Of a DNA stretch of 26,396 bases, positions 5,851 through 14,446 are shown piece by piece. The stretch lies in the IMG/VR virus record IMGVR_UViG_3300046785_000069, positions 1 through 26,396 of that record. The stretch is one strand, 5' to 3'. The notes beneath the pieces are model-generated. The model saw only the letters and a program-made list of their open reading frames with translations, was not told the DNA's origin and searched no databases. Each line of letters begins with the position of its first letter. Within the stretch, counting starts at the first letter, position 1. Source of the DNA: a virus. Both the position numbers and the translations under genes were made by a program.

Positions 5851-5864
5851 TTTATTATAATAAA
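5851..5864. repeat. Palindrome 3, perfect 14-mer
   Basis: TTTATTATAATAAA is its own reverse complement. It is 4 bp from palindrome 2 and 67 bp before the first plus-strand gene, a good place for an operator dyad. Confidence 0.65.
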
Positions 5865-5930
5865 GGGGTTGTTTAGTGTGATGAATGGAAAAATTCATTA
5901 TCTTGTACATTGATTTAAAACAATCGTATC

Positions 5931-6230
5931 ATGACGAAGAAGCAAATATTCCTAGGACTAACTGGAAGTGGTTTGCCGAAAGGTGAGTTAAAGAAGGAGA
6001 TGTTTATTCTGCACAACTCTCTAGTGGGTAAGAGTAGATATATCCGTAAAGAGGAAAACCCAAATACGGCTTGCGGAAGTTGCATACAGAGGGTGAAGGT
6101 AAACTTGTGGAAGTGGTATCATTTTGATGAGTCTGCTCCATCGTACAAGGGACTAGTGTATGCGAATAAGAACGGTATATTTAATATGCCAATATACAGA
6201 TTGGATGATGCCAAGCAAGAGAAACAATAA
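5931..6230 (+). CDS. Hypothetical CxxC protein preceding terS (99 aa)
   Basis: 99 aa starting MTKKQIFLGLTGSGLPKGEL. A single ACGSCIQRVK segment (Cys48, Cys51) forms one CxxC knuckle, and an aromatic stretch NLWKWYHFDES follows. One CxxC could be half of a zinc site completed by dimerisation or by His64. It is the first gene of the packaging arm and overlaps terS by 23 bp, so a role in terminase function, regulation or packaging is plausible but unproven. No family recognised. Confidence 0.6.
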   Translation: MTKKQIFLGLTGSGLPKGELKKEMFILHNSLVGKSRYIRKEENPNTACGSCIQRVKVNLWKWYHFDESAPSYKGLVYANKNGIFNMPIYRLDDAKQEKQ

Positions 6231-6672
6231 GGGCGAGGTTATAAAGGGTAGCGGTAGCTCACTAACCACCCTACAGTCAGAGTTCCTTGAGCGTGTTGCT
6301 GATGAGGGAATGGAAGCAAGTGCAAAGATTGCAAGAGACTTGAACTATACTAGCTACTATCGTGATCGTAGAAATCATGGTACTGCGTTTCATAAGGAGC
6401 TTATGATGTTGGCTAATCAAGAGATGAAATCTATTGAGGCTGCTAAGGGAACAAACCTAAGTGCGTTGATTAAGATTAGGGACTTAGCTTTATCTGAAGG
6501 AGATATGAAGGCTGCTATGGATGCTATACGCATCATTAACGATATGCAAGGGTATAAGGCTCCTACTAAAGTTGAGCAGACTAAGATTGATATTACAGCG
6601 ACCATAGATTTAACAGCACCAAATGAAGAAGAAGATTATATTGATGTTGATGCTGATAGCATTGACGAGTAA
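6208..6672 (+). CDS. terS: Terminase small subunit
   Basis: From the ATG at 6208 the protein is 154 aa beginning MPSKRNNKGEVIKGSGSSLT; longer in-frame starts at 6160 and 6205 exist but the upstream gene covers that DNA. The layout fits TerS: a basic start, an N-terminal helical (HTH-like) part (LQSEFLERVADEGMEASAKI), a long central helical region, then DMQGYKAPTKVEQTKIDITA, a segment typical of Bacteroidota phage TerS proteins, and an acidic tail. TerS recognises phage DNA and loads TerL. The last 50 bp are overprinted in another frame by the start of the next gene. Position before terL supports the call; no HTH search was possible. Confidence 0.72.
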   Translation: MPSKRNNKGEVIKGSGSSLTTLQSEFLERVADEGMEASAKIARDLNYTSYYRDRRNHGTAFHKELMMLANQEMKSIEAAKGTNLSALIKIRDLALSEGDMKAAMDAIRIINDMQGYKAPTKVEQTKIDITATIDLTAPNEEEDYIDVDADSIDE

Positions 6673-7054
6673 GGCACAAGAGTGTAATCCATATCACCTT
6701 ATTCCTAAATACGAATACTCGGATAATAAGTCTTTCGGTCTTGGGTATGTAGCATGTCTACACGCCAGGGGTGTTGTAGCAGAGGTTGGATACGATAATG
6801 TATTCGTTGGTATACTAGCGATGGGTAGCGGTCATCACGGTGCAACGTATTCGTTTCTGCAGTATGATTATTCAATAGAAAGGTTGAGGTTGTATGTCGG
6901 CCCAGCCTACAGGTTGAATAACGACCCTCGATTAATCATCGGCAGGGTGGGATTAGATTGTTCCATCTATAAAAATATTTACATTACGATTAGTATATTG
7001 CAAGTAAAGCGTGATTTAAATTATCTTCATTGCGGATTAAAAATAAATTACTAA
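6623..7054 (+). CDS. Secreted beta-barrel-like outer-membrane protein
   Basis: 143 aa. The start MKKKIILMLMLIALTSKAQE is a classic signal peptide (KKK, hydrophobic core, SKAQ|E cleavage typical of Bacteroidota). Cys21 is not in a lipobox. The mature part has alternating strands (FGLGYVACLHARGVVAEVGY, RLRLYVGPAYRL, LIIGRVGLDCSIY, YITISILQV) and ends in aromatic NY, like small outer-membrane barrels. The first 50 bp overlap the terS end in another frame, and its TAA overlaps the terL ATG (TAATG), so it is coupled to terL. A secreted barrel here is unusual for a packaging operon. Superinfection exclusion or another envelope role is inference. If not a barrel, it may be a small periplasmic beta protein. 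Confidence 0.65.
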   Translation: MKKKIILMLMLIALTSKAQECNPYHLIPKYEYSDNKSFGLGYVACLHARGVVAEVGYDNVFVGILAMGSGHHGATYSFLQYDYSIERLRLYVGPAYRLNNDPRLIIGRVGLDCSIYKNIYITISILQVKRDLNYLHCGLKINY

Positions 7055-8310
7055 TGCAAATTAAATTATACAAACCTACTGAACCACAAAAGGATTTCCA
7101 TAGACTCATACACGATGAGAAGCCTTTTATCGGATGCATTGTTGCTGGTAGACAGACAGGGAAGACTTTCTTTATGCAGAACGATGCGGTGATGCGTGCA
7201 TTGAATAATCCTAAGCATAGAATGTTTTGGGTAAGCCCAATACAGGATCAGGCCAACAAGGTCATGAAAGACATTGAAGCTATGTTTAGCGGACATCAAG
7301 ACCTATGGGATAAAATCGTAAAGAGGTATGACCGAAAGGCAAACGAGATGTATTTCTATAACGGAAGTTTTATTAAGTTTAGGTCTGCTGACTCTGGAGA
7401 TAATCTTCGTGGGGCTACTCTAGACTACATCTACCTTGATGAAGCTGCTTATATGCGACTTGATTTCATTAACGAAGTTCTACTACCGATGGTTACAAGA
7501 ACAAATGGTAGAGTGTGTGCTGCATCTACGTTCAATGGCCCTAATTGGTTCTTCGACTGGTATAAAGACGGACAGGTAGAAAGTAATTGGAATCAGATTA
7601 AATCAATCAAGAAGACTTACCTAGACCTAAACGACCCCAAGGTATCAGAGACCGTACTGGGAATTAGGAAGTCTATGACTAGATCACAGTTTGACCAGGA
7701 GTTTTTATGCAAGCCTGTTAGTGCAAATACATTGTTCAGTAACATCGAGGAAGCTATATCTCCTCAAGAGGTAACTGATTACGAGAGCGTGTACATCGGA
7801 ATGGATATCGGTGTCGCTCAAGATTACACTGTGCTAACAGCTATAACCGGAGACTACCGTGTGGTAGGCATAGACAGGTTTAACTTCAAAGAAGAAGGCA
7901 TGGATGCCGAGGAGTTTAAGCAAAGGATTAAAAACTTCTACCTTCATTATGAAAAGACTGATAAACTCTATGCTTGTTACTTCGAGGTCAATAACAATGA
8001 CCTGCTGTTTGATGACCTTACTGATGATGACAGAATGTATAAGATGATTCCATTTATAACATCTACAAAGACTAAGCCTCTGATTATCAATAACTTAATA
8101 AAATTATTCGAGGAAAATATAATAAAGGTTCCGCAGAATGATGCGTTGGTTAAAGAGCTTTATGACTTCAAGTCAAAGAGAAATCCAATCACTGGTAACC
8201 TACAGTTTAGTAACACTGAGGGCAAGCATGATGATATGGTTATGAGTTTAGCAATTGCCGCCTATTGTGCTAACGAAGAACAAGACGGTGGTGTGACTAT
8301 GTTCCTATGA
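7054..8310 (+). CDS. terL: Terminase large subunit (ATPase and nuclease)
   Basis: 418 aa from the ATG at 7054, which overlaps the preceding stop; a TTG at 7030 would add 8 residues but lies inside the neighbour. Motifs: Walker A AGRQTGKT (31-38), Walker B YIYLDE (125-130), coupling motif ASTFNG (157-162), then an RNase H-like nuclease with YIGMDIG (Asp251), YFEV (Glu311) and EGKHDDMVMSLA near the C-terminus (Asp393/Asp394). All expected catalytic acidic residues are present, so it should power DNA translocation and cut the concatemer. The next gene begins within its stop (ATGA). Confidence 0.95.
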   Translation: MQIKLYKPTEPQKDFHRLIHDEKPFIGCIVAGRQTGKTFFMQNDAVMRALNNPKHRMFWVSPIQDQANKVMKDIEAMFSGHQDLWDKIVKRYDRKANEMYFYNGSFIKFRSADSGDNLRGATLDYIYLDEAAYMRLDFINEVLLPMVTRTNGRVCAASTFNGPNWFFDWYKDGQVESNWNQIKSIKKTYLDLNDPKVSETVLGIRKSMTRSQFDQEFLCKPVSANTLFSNIEEAISPQEVTDYESVYIGMDIGVAQDYTVLTAITGDYRVVGIDRFNFKEEGMDAEEFKQRIKNFYLHYEKTDKLYACYFEVNNNDLLFDDLTDDDRMYKMIPFITSTKTKPLIINNLIKLFEENIIKVPQNDALVKELYDFKSKRNPITGNLQFSNTEGKHDDMVMSLAIAAYCANEEQDGGVTMFL

Positions 8311-9032
8311 TTACATTTAAGCAGCATATAAGCATCTCTAATGGATTTTCTTTCTCGGATGATGGAAAGGTATTAGTTGAAGAAGAACGTCTCTTAGAAC
8401 GTCTTAATTTGATTCGTGACATGGAGTCGGTTTATCCGTTGAAGGATAGCAAGAGGATAACTCCGTACATAAAAGAGAATTTTAACGTAGGTAAATCAGT
8501 GAAAGAGTTAGTGCTTGGTCAGTTTATAATGATTGAGCAGATACTTACAGGCAAGCAAAAGTTTCCATCGGAAGAGGAAATGGAGCTAGCGATGCTACAA
8601 CTGTTGCTACGACCTAAACACCACAAAGAGTTTGACAACGAAAACCATTCAGAAGAACTTGAAAACAGAGAAATGATACTAAATTCTCCTGTTCAAGATG
8701 TGTACAATGTTTTGCACAGGTATCTGGACGATAGAGAAAGAGTCTTGTTCCATGAGTTCTCAGGTGTCTTCTATGAAAGAGACGAAGATACAGGTGAAGA
8801 AACACCAAAGCAAGACGAAGAGCTTGAAGAGCAGGAGGTTGCAGCACAGTTTACTCAGCAATGGTATTGGTACTCAATAGTCAGAATGTTAGCCAAAGAA
8901 GATGTAAGGGTGTATCCAGAAATATATATGCTTAAAATGGATATAGTATTGCCGGAGATGAGTTACCTAGCTCAAAAGAATAAAGTTGAGTCAGCTCAAA
9001 GAAGACAAGATGCAGCACTCAGTAAATTGTAA
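8307..9032 (+). CDS. Unassigned phage structural/assembly protein (241 aa)
   Basis: 241 aa starting MITFKQHISISNGFSFSDDG. It is highly charged: Glu-rich helices, an acidic stretch (DTGEETPKQDEELEEQEVAA, about 163-182) and a C-terminal helix ending SAQRRQDAALSKL. It overlaps the terL stop by 4 bp and comes two genes before the tail-completion candidates and the tape measure. Possibilities are an assembly chaperone or a connector-region protein. It is too short and lacks the pattern of a portal protein. No family recognised. Its stop codon lies inside the TTGTAAATTA motif at 9027. Confidence 0.6.
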   Translation: MITFKQHISISNGFSFSDDGKVLVEEERLLERLNLIRDMESVYPLKDSKRITPYIKENFNVGKSVKELVLGQFIMIEQILTGKQKFPSEEEMELAMLQLLLRPKHHKEFDNENHSEELENREMILNSPVQDVYNVLHRYLDDRERVLFHEFSGVFYERDEDTGEETPKQDEELEEQEVAAQFTQQWYWYSIVRMLAKEDVRVYPEIYMLKMDIVLPEMSYLAQKNKVESAQRRQDAALSKL

Positions 9033-9040
9033 ATTAAATA
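9027..9040 (+). promoter_or_regulatory. TTGTAAATTA intercistronic motif, copy 1
   Basis: TTGTAAATTAAATA lies between the stop of the 241-aa gene (the TAA is part of the motif) and the ATG at 9050. One of five copies in plus-strand gaps; role unknown. Confidence 0.5.
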
Positions 9041-9049
9041 AATGTAAGT

Positions 9050-9487
9050 ATGAACAACCTACTGTCGTTTTATGAAAAAATAAAGCAGTTCTGTGATGAC
9101 TATCACATGATCAATGAGTTCTTATTGCTTGGTTCGCCAGATGAGGTTAGAAGCAGAGAGTTCAATTACCGAAGCTTTATAATGATTCCATCAAACTCTA
9201 GTATGTCTAGAGACTTGAGTAGACCCATATACACCTTAAGTTTTGATTGCACCATATTAGATAAGTGTTCTAGCAATAGTGAGCTATCTTTTGTTGCATC
9301 GACAGAGGAAAATCTATTTGCTGTAGGTCAGTTACAAGACTTCCTAATACAAGAAGACGAGGGATGCTACATTGATGAGGTAGAGGTAGGATCGTTTTAC
9401 AATGAAGACGATAATGTTACAGCTGCATACTTTGAACTTACGGTATCGTTTGCTAGAAAAAACTATAACGCAGGAATTGATATTTAA
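9050..9487 (+). CDS. Putative tail-completion/terminator protein (145 aa)
   Basis: 145 aa: N-terminal helix (NLLSFYEKIKQFCDDYHMIN), then a beta-rich body (PIYTLSFDCTILDKC, VTAAYFELTVSFARKNYN). This helix-plus-beta layout and size resemble tail terminator/completion proteins, which cap the tail tube and join it to the head. Position two genes before the tape measure fits. No specific motif confirms this. A slippery-type A AAA AAC (9457-9463) lies near the 3' end, but a -1 shift there meets a stop at once. The stop overlaps the next ATG (TAATG). Confidence 0.5.
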   Translation: MNNLLSFYEKIKQFCDDYHMINEFLLLGSPDEVRSREFNYRSFIMIPSNSSMSRDLSRPIYTLSFDCTILDKCSSNSELSFVASTEENLFAVGQLQDFLIQEDEGCYIDEVEVGSFYNEDDNVTAAYFELTVSFARKNYNAGIDI

Positions 9488-10110
9488 TGCTTAGTGCAGC
9501 TCAACAACGTGGTAGGCTAAGGAGTCTAGTGGTGAGGTCGGTTAAGCGTTACAACATCGCTAGAGAATTTAAGTCCATGCTTTCCGGTAATAATCAAAGG
9601 GCATCTGGTTCGTTAGCTGGACAAATAGGTTATTATGGGAGAGATGTAAACGTATCTGTATCTTCAAACGTTGACAGTGGAACAGGATATATAGACGATG
9701 TTGAGGTAACAGTTGAAATCCCATGGGGAGACTACGGGAAAAAGCTAGACCAAGAAGCTGGGGACTCTGCTAATGCTGAGGGACAGATGATTCCCAGTAT
9801 AGATGCACTTGTACAGTGGATTGAAAGAAAAGGTATTCAAACAAGCATGACTGTAACTAGCAGTCTTAAGTCTGGTGGAAGTAAAGAATACACTTACACC
9901 GACACAATGTCCTCTAAGAAAAGAATGGCTTGGTTTGTTCAGCAGAATATCATAGACGAAAACGAGCTTAGAACTAGATATGATTACTCTGATTTAATTA
10001 GAGATGACTTACAAGTAATACTCGATGAAGCAGTCGAAGAGTGGTTCTCTGAAATAGGAGAAGATTTTATGGGAGATGTATTCGTTGAAATAGGAAATAT
10101 AATAGGATAA
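9487..10110 (+). CDS. Putative neck/tail-completion protein (207 aa)
   Basis: 207 aa starting MLSAAQQRGRLRSLVVRSVK, a basic amphipathic helix, then a beta region (VNVSVSSNV, DDVEVTVEIPWGDYGKKLDQ), a middle SIDALVQWIERKGI helix and an acidic C-terminal helix (VEEWFSEIGEDFM). This helix, beta, WGDYG arrangement recalls HK97 gp10-type tail-completion or minor capsid proteins, which sit between the connector and the tail in most siphoviruses. It directly precedes the tape measure with a 1-bp gap. The call is by position and general appearance only. Confidence 0.5.
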   Translation: MLSAAQQRGRLRSLVVRSVKRYNIAREFKSMLSGNNQRASGSLAGQIGYYGRDVNVSVSSNVDSGTGYIDDVEVTVEIPWGDYGKKLDQEAGDSANAEGQMIPSIDALVQWIERKGIQTSMTVTSSLKSGGSKEYTYTDTMSSKKRMAWFVQQNIIDENELRTRYDYSDLIRDDLQVILDEAVEEWFSEIGEDFMGDVFVEIGNIIG

Positions 10111-10111
10111 A

Positions 10112-13100
10112 ATGGCAAAGAAAACTCAAAGCACCAATAGCTTATCTTACCAAGTAAGTGAGATAAAGTCGTTAATGCAAGACCTACAAAACCAGGTGAA
10201 ACAACTTGGTGAAGAAGGTAAGGGTGTGGTTGACGTATTTAAAAAAATCAACGACCCATTAAGGACTCAAGTTTCCTCAATGGAAGCACTTTCTGAAGAA
10301 ATTAAGAAAGCAAAGGAGAGCATCATCAAGTTCATGGAGACCTCTCAATCGCAGGGTAAGCTTGATGAGAAAACCAGAGATCAACAAACAAAAGCTTTAA
10401 ACAGGTTAATAAGTTTAGAGGGACAGCTGCAGCGTTCTAAAAAGAGCGTATTAGGCGAGATACAAAATGTTGCAAAGGAAGAACAAAGGGTTCGTTCCTT
10501 AAAACAAAAGGCTTTTGAAGAAGAGTTTAATGCTAGCTCAAAGGCTAAGGCTGACCTACAAGAGATATCTGCTGGGGAGTCAGAAATAAATAGGCTTTTA
10601 AGAGAGAAGGCGGCACACGAATCTGACATTGCACAAGAAGTATATAAAAGACGTGAAGCTGAAAAGCAAGCTATACAGGATGAAAAGGAGGCTGAGAAAT
10701 TAAGATTAAAGTCTTTAGAAGAGCAGAGAGACCTTGAGCAGTTTATGCTTGAGAATAGTCTTAAAGCCCAGGCCGACAAGATTAAAAATGAAGAGGATTT
10801 AGCCGCACAAGCAGCACAAAGAAAAAAAGAACAAGCTGCAGAGGAAGCAAAGCTATCAAAGCAAGAAGCTTTAACAGCTATTGAGAATGCTAAGCAAGAG
10901 CAAAAGGTAGACGATCAACTTGGATTAGCAAAAATCCGCACATCTAAACAAACCGTAAACAAGAGGGCCGCTGCAGAAAAGGCTTATTGGGAAGAATTGC
11001 AGTCTAGATATGACAAAGATTCATCCGAGTACAAAGAGCTTGAAATACAAAAACTTAACGCTGCTAAGAAGTACGAAAAGGAACGTCAAGGAGTAGTAAA
11101 AAAATACAGATCTAGCAGACCAAAAGATAGTGCCGAAGAAAAAGGAGGATTCTTTTCTCAGTTTAGAGATGGGATTGTAAGTAAAAATATCGGAAAGACT
11201 CTAGGTAGGCTTACTGGTATTACTGCTGCTGTACAGATTTTTAGAGCGGTTTTACAAAACGTAAAGAAAGTTTTTGTTCAGTCGTTTAAGGCCGCTGTAG
11301 ATTTTGAAGCTCAGTTAGCAAACCTGCAAGCTGTTACTGGTATCAACAACAATCAGTTAGCAAAGCTAGAAAAGAACGTACTGTCTGTTGCTGGTAGTAC
11401 AAAGTTCACTTCCGAGGAAATTGTACAGCTACAAACTGAACTTGGTAAGTTAGGATTTAGTGTTAACGAAATTGAAGCAGCTACACTAGCTGTTGCCCGT
11501 ACAGCACAGGCACTTGGCGAAAAAGTAGGCCCAGTAGCACAGCGTATTGGACAAATACTTAATCAGTTTAATTTATCAGCTGCTGAGACAACAAGAGTTT
11601 CTGATAGTCTCGTATCTGTTATTAACTCTTCGGCTCTTTCTTTCGAGGGATTCAGTACAGCACTACAGTACATTGGGCCATTAGGAGCAGAGGTAGGTAC
11701 TACTTTTGAGGAAACAGCTGTTGCCATGGCTTTGTTAGCTGATAATGGTTTTACCGCATCTCGTATAGGTACAGGTCTTCGTGGTATTATGACAGAGCTT
11801 TCCAAGACTGGTAAAGACCTAAATACCGTTGTTTCTGAATTAGCAGATGAGGAAATCACATTGGCGGAAGCAGTCGACCTAGTAGGTAAAAGAAATGCAG
11901 CACAGCTGCTTACCCTTGTTGAAGCGGCTCAAAAACAAAAGGAAGTAGGAAAATCGCTTGAAGACTTAAATGATCAATACTTTGCTCAAGGATCTGCAGC
12001 AATTGCAGCTGCACAACAGGTAGATACCTTCCAAGGTAATTTAGATTTATTAAAGTCTGCTGTTAACCGTGTACAGATTTCTTTTGGTAACTTTTTAAAA
12101 ACTAGTAAGCTTTTAAGATTTGCATTAAAGCTTATTGATGAAGAGGGTTACAATGCAGCACTTGCAGCTGAGGCTATTGCCTCTACAGACCCTACAGCTT
12201 TTAGTCAAAAACTTTCAGAAGCCGCAGATGTGGTTGGTGGTCTTAAAAAAGAATTGACAGATGTAGCTGAGGTGAGAGCTTTTGAAGGAATAGCTGCTGA
12301 AAGAATAGCTAGGGAAACGATAATAAAACCACTAGAAGCTGAGCTTGCTGCTATGAAAAAGATTAAAGCTGCCAGAGAAGAAGCTCAAGATCTTAAAATA
12401 AGTGAGTTAAAAGCTGAAAGAGATTCTTTACCCATAGGAAAACAAAGAACGGATATTCAAAGAGAAATTGTTAGACTAGGAATAGAAAGATCAAAGAGAA
12501 CTCAAGAAACTATAGATGAGAGTGCTGCAATTGAGAAGCTAGAAAAGAGAATACAAGATAGAAAAAAAGAGGGTTTTGATGCTGAGATAGATTATATAAA
12601 GACTTTATTGGATGAAGTAGGTTTGCAAAAAGCCTTAGAGCTAGAAAGAAACGCAGTCATTCTTGAAAGAAAGGAAATCCTAGAGGATCTTCGCAATTTA
12701 GCTGATGATGAAAGCATATCTTTAAAGGAAGCTAACGACTTAAATGTTAAGTTGAATAAAGAATCAACTGGGTTACAAAATAAGATAAATGAACTTCTAG
12801 CCGAACAAGAAGATAGAAAAGAAAAAGGAAACGAAATTGTAGGTGAAGAGCTTTTATTGTTTGAAGCTAAATTAAATCAGTACAAACAAGAAAAAGATTC
12901 TTTGTCAAACTTAGTATTCCAAAAATCAAAGTTAGAGAAGTTAGCTCAAAAAGAATTTGAAAAAGAATTTAAGCAACTAGCAAACAGAATCAAGGCTAGA
13001 AAACAAGAACTAGAAGATGAGCAAGCACTCTTAGATGTAGCTATACTAACAGAACAAAATCTTTCTAAAAATGCAAGAACTGAGCAAGAACGTAGCGATG

Positions 13101-14446
13101 CTACTGAAAGATTAAGCACTCTTCAGCAGCAAAGACTTGCTAATGAAACAAAAGCTTTTAATGATTTAAATGGAATCACTAAAGAATATGCGGATTTAAT
13201 TGAAGATGTAGGAGTAGAGGTAGAAAGAGCAGGTCTTGACGGTAGGTTTATTGAAAAGGCAAATGAGAGATTAGATTCTTTTAGATTAGGATTTAATGCT
13301 CTAGCTTTAGATATTGGGGATATCGCAAAGGCCGGGGAAGATTTAGCTGATTCGTTATACAATGTATACAAAATTGACTTAGAGGCTGGTACCGAACTAG
13401 ATCCTAAACAGTTAGCTGATGTAGATAAACAAATCAAAGATTTAATAAGAAAGCTTTTACCTGGATTAGAGATTCTGTCTCCAGATGCTTTTGAGGCTAT
13501 ATACCAAAAGCTACAGCCTCTGGTAATGTCAAGACTTCTTCCAGATCCTAAAGATGATGAGAAGGAGCGTAAGAAAAAGATAAAAAAATTATTAGATAGT
13601 ATTCTTGACGAGCTTACTGATGCTGCTAAAGAATACAATGATACAATATTGCAGAACACTCAAGGCAGGTTAGATGCTGAACTTGAGGCTATAAAACAGC
13701 GTTACAAAACAGAGGAAGAAATCTTAAAGTCTCAATTAGACAATCAACTTATTACTGAGTCTCAGTACCGTGTTAAGTCTAATGAGATTAAAAGAAAACA
13801 GATTCAAGAGGAAAATGAGATAAACAAACAAAAATTTGAAGCCGAGAAAAAAGCAGACCTAGCTAATGTAGTCATAGACCTTGCTGAAGCTGTTGCAAGT
13901 AACTTGATTAACAACTTTGGTTCAACAGATACCGTAACTGCAACGGGACTTTCCGCTGCTGGTTACGCTGCTCTTGTAGGAGGTGCTGCACTTAAAGCCG
14001 ATGCTATCCGTAGACGTAAGTTCTTCCCTGTTAAGTTTGAAGAAGGGGGTATTGTACAAGGGCCATCTCATGATGCTGGAGGTGTTCCTTTCAGTGTTCA
14101 AGGTCAAGGTGGATATGAAATGGAAGGTGGTGAGTTTATTGTAAATAAAAAGGCTGCTCAATTCCATAGAAGTCTTCTTGAAAGAATAAATAATTCTGCT
14201 AAACCAAATACAAATATCACTCCTTTGAAATTTGCACAGGGTGGATTGGTGTCTGCACAAAGAGCCTCTCAAGTAAATGTAAAGGCTGATACTAAAGAAA
14301 GTGTAAATTACTTAAAGGCAATTGCAGAAGCAACTGTTTCTACAGCTATTAGCAGTAACAAGCCATTAAGAGCTTTTGTCTCTACTCGTGATTTAAGAAG
14401 TAGTGAGAACGAGAGAAGATTAAAAGAAAGAAACGATAGAATATGA
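10112..14446 (+). CDS. Tail tape measure protein (TP901 type)
   Basis: 1444 aa, the largest gene. Residues 1-350 are nearly continuous charged coiled coil (Lys/Glu/Ala-rich). About 355-390 is a hydrophobic, basic stretch (GKTLGRLTGITAAVQIFRAV). About 393-570 is the TP901-like core: VDFEAQLANLQAVTGINNNQ, then KFTSEEIVQLQTELGKLGFS, and further on GTTFEETAVAMALLADNGFT. Another coiled-coil region follows, then the usual C-terminal Gly-rich part FEEGGIVQGPSHDAGGVPF (about 1310) with EGGEFIVNKKA. The protein sets tail length and helps deliver DNA. At roughly 0.15 nm per residue it predicts a tail near 215 nm (inference). Antisense open frames inside are shadows. Confidence 0.93.
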   Translation: MAKKTQSTNSLSYQVSEIKSLMQDLQNQVKQLGEEGKGVVDVFKKINDPLRTQVSSMEALSEEIKKAKESIIKFMETSQSQGKLDEKTRDQQTKALNRLISLEGQLQRSKKSVLGEIQNVAKEEQRVRSLKQKAFEEEFNASSKAKADLQEISAGESEINRLLREKAAHESDIAQEVYKRREAEKQAIQDEKEAEKLRLKSLEEQRDLEQFMLENSLKAQADKIKNEEDLAAQAAQRKKEQAAEEAKLSKQEALTAIENAKQEQKVDDQLGLAKIRTSKQTVNKRAAAEKAYWEELQSRYDKDSSEYKELEIQKLNAAKKYEKERQGVVKKYRSSRPKDSAEEKGGFFSQFRDGIVSKNIGKTLGRLTGITAAVQIFRAVLQNVKKVFVQSFKAAVDFEAQLANLQAVTGINNNQLAKLEKNVLSVAGSTKFTSEEIVQLQTELGKLGFSVNEIEAATLAVARTAQALGEKVGPVAQRIGQILNQFNLSAAETTRVSDSLVSVINSSALSFEGFSTALQYIGPLGAEVGTTFEETAVAMALLADNGFTASRIGTGLRGIMTELSKTGKDLNTVVSELADEEITLAEAVDLVGKRNAAQLLTLVEAAQKQKEVGKSLEDLNDQYFAQGSAAIAAAQQVDTFQGNLDLLKSAVNRVQISFGNFLKTSKLLRFALKLIDEEGYNAALAAEAIASTDPTAFSQKLSEAADVVGGLKKELTDVAEVRAFEGIAAERIARETIIKPLEAELAAMKKIKAAREEAQDLKISELKAERDSLPIGKQRTDIQREIVRLGIERSKRTQETIDESAAIEKLEKRIQDRKKEGFDAEIDYIKTLLDEVGLQKALELERNAVILERKEILEDLRNLADDESISLKEANDLNVKLNKESTGLQNKINELLAEQEDRKEKGNEIVGEELLLFEAKLNQYKQEKDSLSNLVFQKSKLEKLAQKEFEKEFKQLANRIKARKQELEDEQALLDVAILTEQNLSKNARTEQERSDATERLSTLQQQRLANETKAFNDLNGITKEYADLIEDVGVEVERAGLDGRFIEKANERLDSFRLGFNALALDIGDIAKAGEDLADSLYNVYKIDLEAGTELDPKQLADVDKQIKDLIRKLLPGLEILSPDAFEAIYQKLQPLVMSRLLPDPKDDEKERKKKIKKLLDSILDELTDAAKEYNDTILQNTQGRLDAELEAIKQRYKTEEEILKSQLDNQLITESQYRVKSNEIKRKQIQEENEINKQKFEAEKKADLANVVIDLAEAVASNLINNFGSTDTVTATGLSAAGYAALVGGAALKADAIRRRKFFPVKFEEGGIVQGPSHDAGGVPFSVQGQGGYEMEGGEFIVNKKAAQFHRSLLERINNSAKPNTNITPLKFAQGGLVSAQRASQVNVKADTKESVNYLKAIAEATVSTAISSNKPLRAFVSTRDLRSSENERRLKERNDRI

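Larger units (their letters stand above)
5535..5930. other. Divergent non-coding control region
   Basis: The only gene-free stretch above 300 bp. It separates the minus-strand early arm from the plus-strand late arm. From left to right it holds a candidate minus promoter (5565-5595), a comparatively G+C-rich part (5640-5765) with a tandem 16-bp-period repeat, an A+T-rich part with three palindromes (5770-5864), and a small hairpin ATGAAT/ATTCAT (5881-5898). No good plus-strand promoter could be named. It could hold operators, an origin, or a packaging site next to terS. Confidence 0.6.

Noticed and set aside
7030-7053. Earlier TTG start for terL
   Set aside because: The ATG at 7054 overlaps the preceding stop (TAATG) and gives a normal TerL N-terminus; the TTG adds only residues read inside the neighbour.
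9457-9463. A AAA AAC slippery heptamer in frame near the end of the 145-aa gene, possible -1 tail-chaperone frameshift
   Set aside because: After a -1 shift the next codons are CTA TAA, so the product would end at once; no extended frame exists.
10381-14272. Several long antisense open frames within the tape measure gene
   Set aside because: They are shadows of Lys/Glu/Ala/Leu-rich coding; their products are Ser/Leu/Phe-rich with no recognisable domain.
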